This document shows, piece after piece, positions 1-6,201 of a stretch of DNA of 7,198 nucleotides (position 1 is the first letter of the stretch; the number at the start of each line of letters is the position of its first letter). Source of the DNA: an uncultured Clostridia bacterium (GTDB taxonomy: Bacteria > Bacillota > Clostridia > Oscillospirales > Acutalibacteraceae); the NCBI GenBank assembly GCA_946405565.1, contig CAMJHU010000090.1, positions 1 through 7,198 of the forward strand. The letters run 5' to 3'. The notes beneath the pieces were generated by a model. That model did not search any database, had not been told where the DNA came from, and saw only the letters and a list, made by a program, of their open reading frames with translations. The position numbers were made by a program, and so were the translations under genes.

Positions 1-1349
1 TTGTTTCAAGAGCGCATGGCTTGTTTTCTTTGATTGACGGAGATTTTTATTATACCGATACCCACAGCCGAAACGGAACCTATCTCAACGGAAAGAGGAT
101 TCCGCAGGAAAACGGCAGTGACTCCAAACCGGTAAAACTTCAGGACGGAGATATTCTTCGTATCGACCGTCCCACGTTGAATGATCCTCATCCGGACGCC
201 GTGACGATGATTTATTCCACCACGTATGATAAGAAAAGCACATGGATTAAAAAGGAATTAAACCCCTTTCAATCGGTTGTAATCGGACGTGGGGATGAAA
301 ACGGGATTGCCCTTCATCAATCCTATATCTCAAGCGAACACGCCCTTATTTCATATGACAGAAATAAGGGCAGCTACATTATCATAAACTGCGGCAGCAA
401 AAACGGCGTGCTTCTGAATAACCGTGAGGTAACGGGGTCAGCCGTGCTGTATGACAGAAATGTGATCCGTATATGCGATACGTTGATGCTTGTCCTTGAC
501 GGGATGTTGATTTACAATGTCAGTCAGATGAAGAATGTCGGATTGCTGATTGACATAAAAGAAACCAATGTGGGCGGCGCCGTCAAAAAGAAAAAGCTGC
601 TGCAAAATGTTTATCTCGAAATCGAAAAGGGCGATTTTGTTCTGATTCTTGGCGGCTCCGGTGCCGGCAAGACGACGCTCGTCAATTCCGTGCTGGGGAA
701 GTACGCCATAAAGGGCAGCGTGCAAGTGGAATCAGACGACGGGACCTCCGGGAAAAGCATACGGGATATGATGGCATATGTGCCGCAGACGCTGGCGATC
801 AGAAAAGAAGAAAAGCTGATCGATGTGATTACGGATACGGTGATCATCAGAAATCCACGCGTGAAAAAGCAGGACAGACGGGTCTTCGTACTGGACAATC
901 TCCAGATTCTGGGATTAAGGAAAAAAGCGGAGGATGGCGTGCGGATCAGGAGTTTGTCGGGCGGTGAGCAGAGAAGGGCTGCGATTGCCAATGAACTGGT
1001 GGCAGAGCCCGAGATATTCTTTCTCGATGAACCGGATTCGGGGTTAGACCCTGCTACGGGGTATGATCTGATGAACACGCTGAAAAAACTTTCGGAAAAA
1101 GGCAAGATCATCATGCTGATTTCCCACAACTACGCGTCCTATCCCCATCCGGAACAGATTTACAGCAAGGTGGTTGTGCTGGCAAAGGGAACAAATGATG
1201 TGGGCGAATTGGCGTTTCTTGGTTCGCTGCCGGAAGCCATGAAATTCTTCGGCGTTGAAAACATCATCGACATCACACGCGTACTCAATGAAAGACCGGA
1301 TGAATTCATCGCAAAATATAAACAGTACGGAGGCAACGCGGAAATATGA
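1..1349 (+). CDS. FHA-FHA-ABC transporter ATP-binding protein (5' partial)
   Basis: This is the ATPase subunit of an ABC exporter with phosphothreonine-reading domains at its N-terminus. The frame is open to the left edge. Codons from position 3 read VSRAHG, the SxxH core of an FHA domain, so the TTG at 21 is internal and the true start lies outside the window. Numbering that Val as 1, the FHA1 remnant is about 1-56 (SRAH, SRNGTYLNG). FHA2 is about 80-165 (IGRG at 94-97, SSEH at 110-113, SKNG at 132-135). The ABC domain follows: Walker A GGSGAGKTT 217-225, Q-loop Gln262, signature LSGGEQ 318-323, Walker B FFLDEP with catalytic Glu343, and H-loop His375. All ATPase motifs are intact. The layout resembles mycobacterial Rv1747, except that there the permease is fused. 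Its TGA overlaps the ATG of the permease gene. Regulation by a Ser/Thr kinase is inferred from the FHA domains only. The substrate is unknown. Confidence 0.93.
   Translation, partial: VSRAHGLFSLIDGDFYYTDTHSRNGTYLNGKRIPQENGSDSKPVKLQDGDILRIDRPTLNDPHPDAVTMIYSTTYDKKSTWIKKELNPFQSVVIGRGDENGIALHQSYISSEHALISYDRNKGSYIIINCGSKNGVLLNNREVTGSAVLYDRNVIRICDTLMLVLDGMLIYNVSQMKNVGLLIDIKETNVGGAVKKKKLLQNVYLEIEKGDFVLILGGSGAGKTTLVNSVLGKYAIKGSVQVESDDGTSGKSIRDMMAYVPQTLAIRKEEKLIDVITDTVIIRNPRVKKQDRRVFVLDNLQILGLRKKAEDGVRIRSLSGGEQRRAAIANELVAEPEIFFLDEPDSGLDPATGYDLMNTLKKLSEKGKIIMLISHNYASYPHPEQIYSKVVVLAKGTNDVGELAFLGSLPEAMKFFGVENIIDITRVLNERPDEFIAKYKQYGGNAEI
1329..1333 (+). promoter_or_regulatory. Ribosome binding site of the permease gene, inside the ATPase gene
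   Basis: GGAGG lies 12 bases before the ATG at 1346, within the last codons of the ATPase gene. The spacing is somewhat long, so reinitiation by ribosomes finishing the ATPase at the ATGA overlap probably contributes. Confidence 0.6.
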
Positions 1350-2182
1350 GGGGCTTTACACAGATCTGGGTTTACGCCCGGAAATTTTATCGCACACAGC
1401 AGCGTGACAGTCTGATCTCGATTCTGATGGGAATCGTGATTGCGGGAGTGGTGGTCTGGATTACCGGAGACGATATGTTCACGACCTATGAGAGTACCAA
1501 ATCCGGGTTTTTCTCCATTGTTTCGGCGTGCATTTGGATCGGCATTTTTAACGCCATACAGCTCATATGCCGGGAGAAAAATGAGATTGTCAAAGATGAA
1601 CTGGACAAAGGCTTGTACGCGTCATCCTACATCGCGGCACATTTTTCGTTTCAATGGCTGCTCTGCTTCTTACAGAGTATCATTATCATGCTGATTTGCT
1701 GGAGCAATATTGATTTTCCCAAAGAGGGCGTCATTTTCAGCCGGTCATTTTTCGATTATTTTGTAACCGTGTTTCTGATCATCTATGCCGCCGATGCTTT
1801 GGCGCTGATCATTTCAGCCGCGGTTTCTACGCCGGTAATGGCTATGACCGTGATGCCTCTGGTGCTGATTCTCCAATTGGTCATGTCGGGCGTGTTATTC
1901 ACTTTAAGCGGAGCAGCCAATCGGATTGCCAGTCTGACCATCAGCAAATGGGGGATGGCGGCTATGGGGAGTATCGGCAATCTGAACAGCCATGATCTTC
2001 CCTCAAAGATTGCGGTGGCATATCCGGACTTCCAATTCCCCTATCGGGAAAACGAAGGGATATACCAATCCACCCCGAAACACCTTTGGATTGTCTGGCT
2101 GATATTGCTTTCTTTTATTCTGGGTTCTTATGTATTGAGTGTGATTGCTTTGAAGTATACCACCAGAAAAATGACAAAATAG
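1346..2182 (+). CDS. ABC-2 type (ABCG-like) transporter permease
   Basis: This is the membrane subunit that should pair with the FHA-ABC ATPase directly upstream. The two genes overlap by four bases (ATGA), which suggests translational coupling. The protein has 278 residues and about six hydrophobic segments, near 21-40, 55-75, 98-119, 135-160, 163-186 and 246-269. No signal peptide is needed. A charged stretch after helix 2 (CREKNEIVKDEL, 75-86) followed by GLYASSYIAAH (89-99) matches the connecting-helix region of ABCG/ABC-2 permeases. The sixth helix is preceded by a soluble loop of about 60 residues (187-245), as is usual in ABCG-type exporters. One ATPase and one permease gene imply a homodimer of each, or partners outside the window. 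The substrate cannot be told from the sequence. The stop codon is followed by a strong terminator. Confidence 0.88.
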   Translation: MRGFTQIWVYARKFYRTQQRDSLISILMGIVIAGVVVWITGDDMFTTYESTKSGFFSIVSACIWIGIFNAIQLICREKNEIVKDELDKGLYASSYIAAHFSFQWLLCFLQSIIIMLICWSNIDFPKEGVIFSRSFFDYFVTVFLIIYAADALALIISAAVSTPVMAMTVMPLVLILQLVMSGVLFTLSGAANRIASLTISKWGMAAMGSIGNLNSHDLPSKIAVAYPDFQFPYRENEGIYQSTPKHLWIVWLILLSFILGSYVLSVIALKYTTRKMTK

Positions 2183-2210
2183 AAATGCCGCCTTAACTTA
2201 AAATACAACA

Positions 2211-2254
2211 AAAAAAGCAGTGGATTTCGTTTTTACCGAATCCACTGTTTTTTT
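2211..2254. terminator. Bidirectional rho-independent terminator between convergent genes
   Basis: A nine-base-pair stem (CAGTGGATT at 2218-2226 with AATCCACTG at 2239-2247) encloses a 12-base loop in which CG/CG can pair further. It is flanked by an A tract on the left (2211-2216, preceded by more A-rich sequence) and seven T on the right (2248-2254). On the + strand it ends the FHA-ABC/permease unit, 35 bases after its stop. Read on the - strand, the A tract becomes a T tract, so it can also end the TIR/TPR gene, which stops at 2290. The rest of the 107-base gap shows nothing else. Confidence 0.9.
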
Positions 2255-2289
2255 CTCGCTGTTTATCTGTGTTTCAGAGAAGACCTATG

Positions 2290-4119
2290 TCAGCGGAACA
2301 GACCGGGAAGCTCGGCGAACCACTCCGTCACGTCGATCACGCCGGTGAGTTGGAGCGCGATCAGCGCGACAATGCCGGCGGCGAGCAAGCCGCCGATGAT
2401 TTTTCCCACAAGGTGGGTTTTTTTGGGTTGCTCGACAGGTGTTTCGGGCGTGGGTGTTTCAGGTTTGGCTGATTGTGCTTGTCTGACACTCTGCATAATA
2501 TTCTGCACAATATCACGTCTGCGATGATATTCAGCTATTCCGGTAGCTGTTGCCAAATCTGTCCAGATATCGTTCGCTTTTTGAAGGTACATCATCCGTT
2601 CTTCCATGTCAGAGTCATCGAGTGTGCCAAGTTTGTAATATGGTACAGCTATGTCATCCTGTGCCTGCGTACCCTCGGCATCCGCCGCCAGCCGCTCGCT
2701 GATTGCCAAAGCTTTCAGATAATACTCCTTTGCGCCGGTCAGGTCGCCTTGCGCCTTGCACATATCACCTAGCCTGTCATATATAACTGTTGGAGCCCTT
2801 TTGGCAAGATAATCCTCAGAATCCTTTGCCAATTCTTCGTAGATTGTCAGAGATTTATCATAATACTCCTTTGCGCCGGTCAGGTCGCCATCAGCCATGC
2901 AGACGTCGCCGAGGCGATTGTAGCTGACGGACAAATCGCGCTGTGCCTGCGTACCCTCGGCATCCGCCGCCAGCCGCTCGCTGATTGCCAAAGCTTTCAG
3001 ATAATACTCCTTTGCGCCGGTCAGGTCGCCTTGCGCCTTGCACATATCACCTAGCCTGTCATATATAACTGTTGGAGCCCTTTTGGCAAGATAATCCTCA
3101 GAATCCTTTGCCAATTCTTCGTAGATTGTCAGAGATTTATCATAATACTCCTTTGCGCCGGTCAGGTCGCCATCAGCCATGCAGACGTCGCCGAGGCGCT
3201 CGTAGCTGACGGACAAATTTCTCTCCTGCCTTGCACCGTAGAGGGATACGAGTTTTTCACAAACCCGGTTGCAGGAAAGAAACGCGGCTTTGGCTGCCGT
3301 CAGTTTGCCGTGGTTTTTCAGCAGTTTCCCTTTGGAATCATACGCATCTGCCAGCGAAACATCGTCGTCCTCGTTCTCGCCGAAGCGGGACTCCATGGCG
3401 GCGGTGTATCGGTCGTACCACTCGAGTGCCTGCTGCCAGTCGCGGGTGACGCCGTCGCCGGTCTCGTATAGCCCCGCCAGACGCAGCAGCGCCTCGGGGG
3501 CTTCGCCGCTGATTGCCGCGGCGGTGATCATCTGCACGCCCCTGTCGGGGTCGCGTTCACAGTTTTCGCCGGTCAGCCAGCCCAAGCCCTGATAATAGAT
3601 CGTTTTCGCGGCACGCGAACCGCTCTCCTTCTGCGCCATGCGGATTTTCTCCTTCTCGTCCTTGGTGGGGAGTATCTTGCCCAGCCGGTCGCGCAGCTCG
3701 TCCTCATATTCGTCCGGCTCGCGCTTGTCCAGCGCGTGGATGTCCCCCAGCACCTCGGCAAACCGTTTCATGTCGGTTTCCTCGAGAAGAATGGGAATGA
3801 TGGGGATTTTCCGTTCCAGCGCGCGGGGAATCTCCTTGGTCAGCGTATAGCAGCCCGGCTCAAAGGTGGCGGGCGTGACCATCAGTACGAAGACGTTCAT
3901 GCGCTCCAGCGCGGCGGCGATTTCCTCATTGAAATCCTCGCCGGCGGAAAGATGGCGGTCGCACCACACGGCGCAGTCGTTCGCGTCGAGGATGTCTCTC
4001 ACCACGTCGTTGCGAAAGACCTTGTTCTGCTTGCGATAGCTCAGAAACACGACGTTCAGTCCCGTCGCGTTGGTAATTTTGCCGTTTCGTGTGCGGTAGG
4101 TAAGGGTGGAATCCGGCAT
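2290..4119 (-). CDS. TIR-Sel1-TPR protein with C-terminal membrane anchor
   Basis: A 609-residue signalling or effector-type protein. Residues 22-130 form a TIR domain: VVFLSYR at the first strand, VWCDRHLSAGEDF in the middle, and KEIPRAL then IPIIPI near the end. Glu96 sits where the NADase glutamate of SARM1 (E642, in a KEI..AL context) lies, so NAD+ cleavage or cyclisation is a fair inference. Residues about 171-242 are Sel1-like repeats (LYETGDGVTRDWQQALEWY). Residues about 256-530 are TPRs with a 47-residue period (RLGD....GDLTGAKEYY). A Pro/Thr/Glu linker (552-566) leads to one hydrophobic helix (about 570-592) and an 18-residue tail, so the TIR head is likely cytoplasmic on a C-terminal anchor. 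The start is supported by AAGGAGG ten bases upstream. TPRs 301-487 hold a nearly perfect internal duplication. The partner or trigger is unknown. A role in phage defence is possible but has no direct support here. Confidence 0.9.
   Translation of the reverse strand: MPDSTLTYRTRNGKITNATGLNVVFLSYRKQNKVFRNDVVRDILDANDCAVWCDRHLSAGEDFNEEIAAALERMNVFVLMVTPATFEPGCYTLTKEIPRALERKIPIIPILLEETDMKRFAEVLGDIHALDKREPDEYEDELRDRLGKILPTKDEKEKIRMAQKESGSRAAKTIYYQGLGWLTGENCERDPDRGVQMITAAAISGEAPEALLRLAGLYETGDGVTRDWQQALEWYDRYTAAMESRFGENEDDDVSLADAYDSKGKLLKNHGKLTAAKAAFLSCNRVCEKLVSLYGARQERNLSVSYERLGDVCMADGDLTGAKEYYDKSLTIYEELAKDSEDYLAKRAPTVIYDRLGDMCKAQGDLTGAKEYYLKALAISERLAADAEGTQAQRDLSVSYNRLGDVCMADGDLTGAKEYYDKSLTIYEELAKDSEDYLAKRAPTVIYDRLGDMCKAQGDLTGAKEYYLKALAISERLAADAEGTQAQDDIAVPYYKLGTLDDSDMEERMMYLQKANDIWTDLATATGIAEYHRRRDIVQNIMQSVRQAQSAKPETPTPETPVEQPKKTHLVGKIIGGLLAAGIVALIALQLTGVIDVTEWFAELPGLFR
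2659..3218 (-). repeat. Tandem in-frame duplication of 94 TPR residues (period 282 bp)
   Basis: Positions 2659-2916 and 2941-3198 are identical over 258 bases by direct reading. The match continues to 2936/3218 with only two substitutions (2917 A versus 3199 C, 2919 T versus 3201 C). The offset of 282 bases is exactly 94 codons, two TPR units. The proteins encoded are residues about 301-393 and 395-487. The near absence of synonymous change points to a recent duplication or ongoing gene conversion. Confidence 0.97.
2719..3171 (-). repeat. Four identical 30-bp blocks spaced 141 bp apart
   Basis: The same 30 bases occur at 2719-2748, 2860-2889, 3001-3030 and 3142-3171, always 141 bases (47 codons) apart. 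They encode GDLTGAKEYY, the turn and second helix of each TPR. Bases on both sides differ between odd and even copies, so this is the conserved core of an older single-TPR repeat inside the younger 282-bp duplication. Confidence 0.95.
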
Positions 4120-4129
4120 GAAACATCAG

Positions 4130-4136
4130 CCTCCTT
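4130..4136 (-). promoter_or_regulatory. Ribosome binding site of the TIR/TPR gene
   Basis: The - strand reads AAGGAGG, a full consensus Shine-Dalgarno, ten bases before the ATG at 4119. It fixes this start. The other nearby ATG (4126-4124) is out of frame and too close. Confidence 0.85.
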
Positions 4137-4170
4137 ATGTCAATCATGAAAATATGAAAACGATCCCGAT

Positions 4171-4184
4171 AAAGACAAGTCTTT
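4171..4184. promoter_or_regulatory. Inverted repeat at the predicted transcription start of the TIR/TPR gene
   Basis: AAAGAC and GTCTTT are separated by two bases. The element overlaps the start point predicted from the candidate promoter, a usual place for a repressor operator. It could equally be a chance palindrome. No regulator can be named. Confidence 0.3.
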
Positions 4185-4189
4185 AGAAT

Positions 4190-4218
4190 AGTATGACATA
4201 TTTTTCCGTAAACGTCAA
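4190..4218 (-). promoter_or_regulatory. Candidate sigma-A promoter for the TIR/TPR gene
   Basis: On the - strand, TTGACG (4218-4213) is followed after 17 bases by CATACT (4195-4190), with a TG one base before it (extended -10). The -35 matches five of six consensus bases and the -10 four of six. Transcription would start near 4183, leaving a leader of about 64 bases. A -10 of TACTAT at 4193-4188 (spacer 19) is an alternative. This suggests the gene can be expressed independently of the tsaD operon upstream. Confidence 0.5.
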
Positions 4219-4221
4219 GAC

Positions 4222-4235
4222 AAAATGCGCATTTT
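4222..4235. promoter_or_regulatory. Perfect 14-bp palindrome just upstream of the -35 box
   Basis: AAAATGCGCATTTT is fully self-complementary and lies three bases upstream of the TTGACG hexamer (- strand sense). It has no loop, so it suits a dimeric DNA-binding protein better than an RNA hairpin. The function is not known. Confidence 0.3.
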
Positions 4236-4242
4236 TGTTAAA

Positions 4243-4273
4243 ATCCGTCATTTGTTCCACAGGATGCACGGAT
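4243..4273 (-). terminator. Weak candidate terminator after tsaD
   Basis: On the - strand, ATCCGTGCAT pairs with ATGACGGAT (nine pairs, one bulged G, 12-base loop), starting eight bases after the tsaD stop codon. Only three T follow, so termination would be poor, and some read-through into the TIR/TPR gene is likely if this element acts at all. Confidence 0.35.
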
Positions 4274-4280
4274 GACAGGG

Positions 4281-5288
4281 CTATATTTCAATGCTGCGTT
4301 CGGCGCGGGCGTTGAGACTGAGATCGGCGGTAAGACCGGTCTGATACTCATAAAATGCCTGCGCACCGATCATGGCGGCGTTGTCGCCGCAGAGCGGGAG
4401 GGCGGGATAATAGAGCCGGCAGCCCTGTTCGCGGCAGATTTCGTCCATACGGCGGCGCAGCAGGGAATTGGCGGAAACGCCGCCCGCCAGCACCAGCGTT
4501 TTGTGACCCGTATCGCGGGCGGCGAGCAGGAATCTGTCGGTCAGGATGTTCACCACCGACCGCCGGACCGATGCCGCCATATCCGCGCGGGGGATTTCCT
4601 CGCCCTTCTGGTTCATGTGGTGAATGGTGTTGATGACGGCGGTTTTCAGTCCGGAGAAGCTGAAATCATAGGGGGAGCCGCTGACCTTCGGCACGGGAAA
4701 GGTGAAGGCGTTGGGGTTGCCGTTCTCGGCGAGCTTATCCATATGCACGCCGCCGGGGTAGGGAAGCCCCATCGTGCGGGCAGTCTTGTCGAAAGCCTCG
4801 CCGGCAGCATCGTCGCGGGTGCGCCCGATGATGCGCATATGGGTGTAATCGGTCACTTCCACGATGTGACTGTGACCGCCCGATACCACCAGACAGAGGA
4901 AGGGCGGTGTCAGATCGGGATGGGTGATGTAATTGGCGGCGATATGACCGCGCAGATGATGTACCGGAATGAGCGGTTTGTGGGCGGTCATGGACAGCCC
5001 CTTGGCAAAATTCACGCCCACGAGCAGGGAACCGATCAGACCGGGATAGGCAGTCACGGCGACCGCGTCGATGTCGTCGATGTCGGTGTTTGCTTCTTCG
5101 AGCGCCTGCCGCGCGACCAGCGATATGGCTTCGCAGTGCATACGTCCCGCGATTTCAGGCACCACGCCGCCGAATTCCACATGGCGGGCGACCTGTGAGG
5201 ATACGACGGAAGAAAGCACCTCGCGACCGTCGCGTACCACAGCCGCAGCGGTATCGTCGCAGGAAGATTCGATAGCAAAGATGGTCAT
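4281..5288 (-). CDS. tsaD: tRNA N6-adenosine threonylcarbamoyltransferase TsaD
   Basis: TsaD transfers the threonylcarbamoyl group from threonylcarbamoyl-AMP to A37 of ANN-reading tRNAs (t6A), working in the cytoplasm with TsaB and TsaE. At 335 residues it has the normal family length. Visible signatures are IESSCDDT (6-13), the metal-binding HHLRGH with His111 and His115, VSGGHSH (135-141), GEAFDKTA (163-170), FSFSGLKT (209-216), AGGVSAN (268-274) and the C-terminal metal ligand Asp302 in CGDNAAM. The ASKHA-fold protein looks complete and active. The start ATG at 5288 has AAAGGA nine bases upstream. The gene begins only six bases after the stop of the phosphatase-RimI gene, and tsaD next to rimI is a common pairing in Firmicutes. 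tsaB and tsaE are not in the window. Confidence 0.98.
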   Translation of the reverse strand: MTIFAIESSCDDTAAAVVRDGREVLSSVVSSQVARHVEFGGVVPEIAGRMHCEAISLVARQALEEANTDIDDIDAVAVTAYPGLIGSLLVGVNFAKGLSMTAHKPLIPVHHLRGHIAANYITHPDLTPPFLCLVVSGGHSHIVEVTDYTHMRIIGRTRDDAAGEAFDKTARTMGLPYPGGVHMDKLAENGNPNAFTFPVPKVSGSPYDFSFSGLKTAVINTIHHMNQKGEEIPRADMAASVRRSVVNILTDRFLLAARDTGHKTLVLAGGVSANSLLRRRMDEICREQGCRLYYPALPLCGDNAAMIGAQAFYEYQTGLTADLSLNARAERSIEI

Positions 5289-5303
5289 AAAGGATTATCC
5301 TTT
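5289..5303. promoter_or_regulatory. Inverted repeat covering the tsaD ribosome binding site and the upstream stop codon
   Basis: AAAGGA, TTA, TCCTTT: two six-base arms with a three-base centre. On the - strand the first arm is the tsaD Shine-Dalgarno (AAAGGA, 5303-5298), the centre is exactly the TAA stop of the phosphatase-RimI gene, and the second arm touches the tsaD ATG. Ribosomes finishing the upstream gene would open any hairpin, which fits translational coupling. The arms are short and A/T-rich, so chance is possible. Confidence 0.35.
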
Positions 5304-6194
5304 CTGCGTGTGATAGAAACTGTAAATTTCCGCGTCCTCTTCGGGGTCACGGTAGAAATGGGGACGTGTTCCCAGATGCACGAACCCCATTTTTTCATAG
5401 AGTGTCCGCGCAGGGGTATTGGAGGAACGCACTTCCAGTGAAAGCTCCTGTATGCCGTGTTCCGCCGCGTAGTTTATCTGCGCCTGTATCAGAGCCGACG
5501 CCACGCCGCGTCTGCGAAAGTCGGGAGACACCGCCACATTGCAGACATAGCCCACATCGCCCGCGACCTGCATTCCCATATAGCCAGTGACCGTGCCGTC
5601 TGCCAGCGCGGTGACAAAATGCGCGGCGGGAAGCGTGAGTTCTTCCGTCAGTGCCGCTTCGCTCCACGGAGTGGAAAAGCATTCCCGTTCGATCTGCGCA
5701 ATGGCGGGAATATGTGCGGCTTCCATCGGCACGACGGTGACGGCTTTTGTATCCGGACGCGCCGACTGTGAAGCAAGCCGGTTTATCAGCGTTTTTACCG
5801 CTTCGGCAATCGCGTCACGGCAGGCGCGGTAGATGTCCATATCGCCGCCGAAAGGGTCGGGAATCCCGTCGCCCAGCCTCACGATTTTGTCCGCCGGAAT
5901 GCCGCATTGCCGCAGGAAATTCCCGTGAGCAGCCGTCATGACAGCGAAGAGATCGGTGCGCTCCGCGATTTCCGCGTTCAGTCGCTGGCTGCGGTGAGAC
6001 ATCAGATCAACGCCGATTTCACGGCAGGCGTCAATGGCGTTCTGGCTGGCGGGAGAGCCGTTGAAGGTATTCAGTCCGGCGCTGGAAACCTCTATGCCGC
6101 AGTCCGGATAGGTTTCATGGATGAGCTTGCGGGCAATTCCCTCCGCCATCGGGGAACGGCAGGTGTTGCCCGTACAGATAAATGTGAGATGCAA
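5295..6194 (-). CDS. Fused protein-arginine phosphatase (YwlE-like) and S18 alanine acetyltransferase (RimI)
   Basis: One uninterrupted 299-residue frame joins two enzymes. Residues 1-140 are a low-molecular-weight phosphatase: FICTGNTCRSPMAEG gives the CX5R loop (Cys7, Arg13), and IPDPFGG holds the general acid Asp113. Thr11 in the loop is the residue known from Bacillus YwlE to favour phosphoarginine over phosphotyrosine, so reversal of McsB-type marks is the likely activity. Residues about 150-299 are a GNAT domain: acetyl-CoA loop RRRGVA (227-232) and LEVRSSN...LYEKMGF, with Glu254 and Tyr266 matching catalytic Glu103 and Tyr115 of E. coli RimI, which acetylates ribosomal protein S18. I chose the TTG at 6194 because AAAGGGG lies ten bases upstream and the phosphatase then begins MHLTFICTGN, as is normal. 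The TTG at 6248 would lie inside polA. The linker is about ten residues. Confidence 0.92.
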   Translation of the reverse strand: MHLTFICTGNTCRSPMAEGIARKLIHETYPDCGIEVSSAGLNTFNGSPASQNAIDACREIGVDLMSHRSQRLNAEIAERTDLFAVMTAAHGNFLRQCGIPADKIVRLGDGIPDPFGGDMDIYRACRDAIAEAVKTLINRLASQSARPDTKAVTVVPMEAAHIPAIAQIERECFSTPWSEAALTEELTLPAAHFVTALADGTVTGYMGMQVAGDVGYVCNVAVSPDFRRRGVASALIQAQINYAAEHGIQELSLEVRSSNTPARTLYEKMGFVHLGTRPHFYRDPEEDAEIYSFYHTQKG

Positions 6195-6201
6195 TGAATC
6201 A

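Noticed and set aside
21..23. TTG as start codon of the FHA-ABC gene
   Set aside because: The frame stays open to the left edge and encodes the FHA SxxH motif just before this codon, so the gene begins outside the window.
438..1129. - strand open frames opposite the FHA-ABC gene
   Set aside because: They overlap an ABC ATPase with all motifs intact and show no domain or ribosome binding site of their own.
2659..3218. Regular repeats as a possible CRISPR array
   Set aside because: The period is 141/282 bases, the repeats are in frame inside a TPR coding region, and the intervening sequence is itself repeated, unlike CRISPR spacers.
4272..5198. Long + strand open frame (308 codons) opposite tsaD
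   Set aside because: tsaD on the other strand has every family motif. The opposite frame is a by-product of G/C-rich codons and shows no recognisable domain, while its His/Gly/Ala-rich composition is typical of an antisense shadow.
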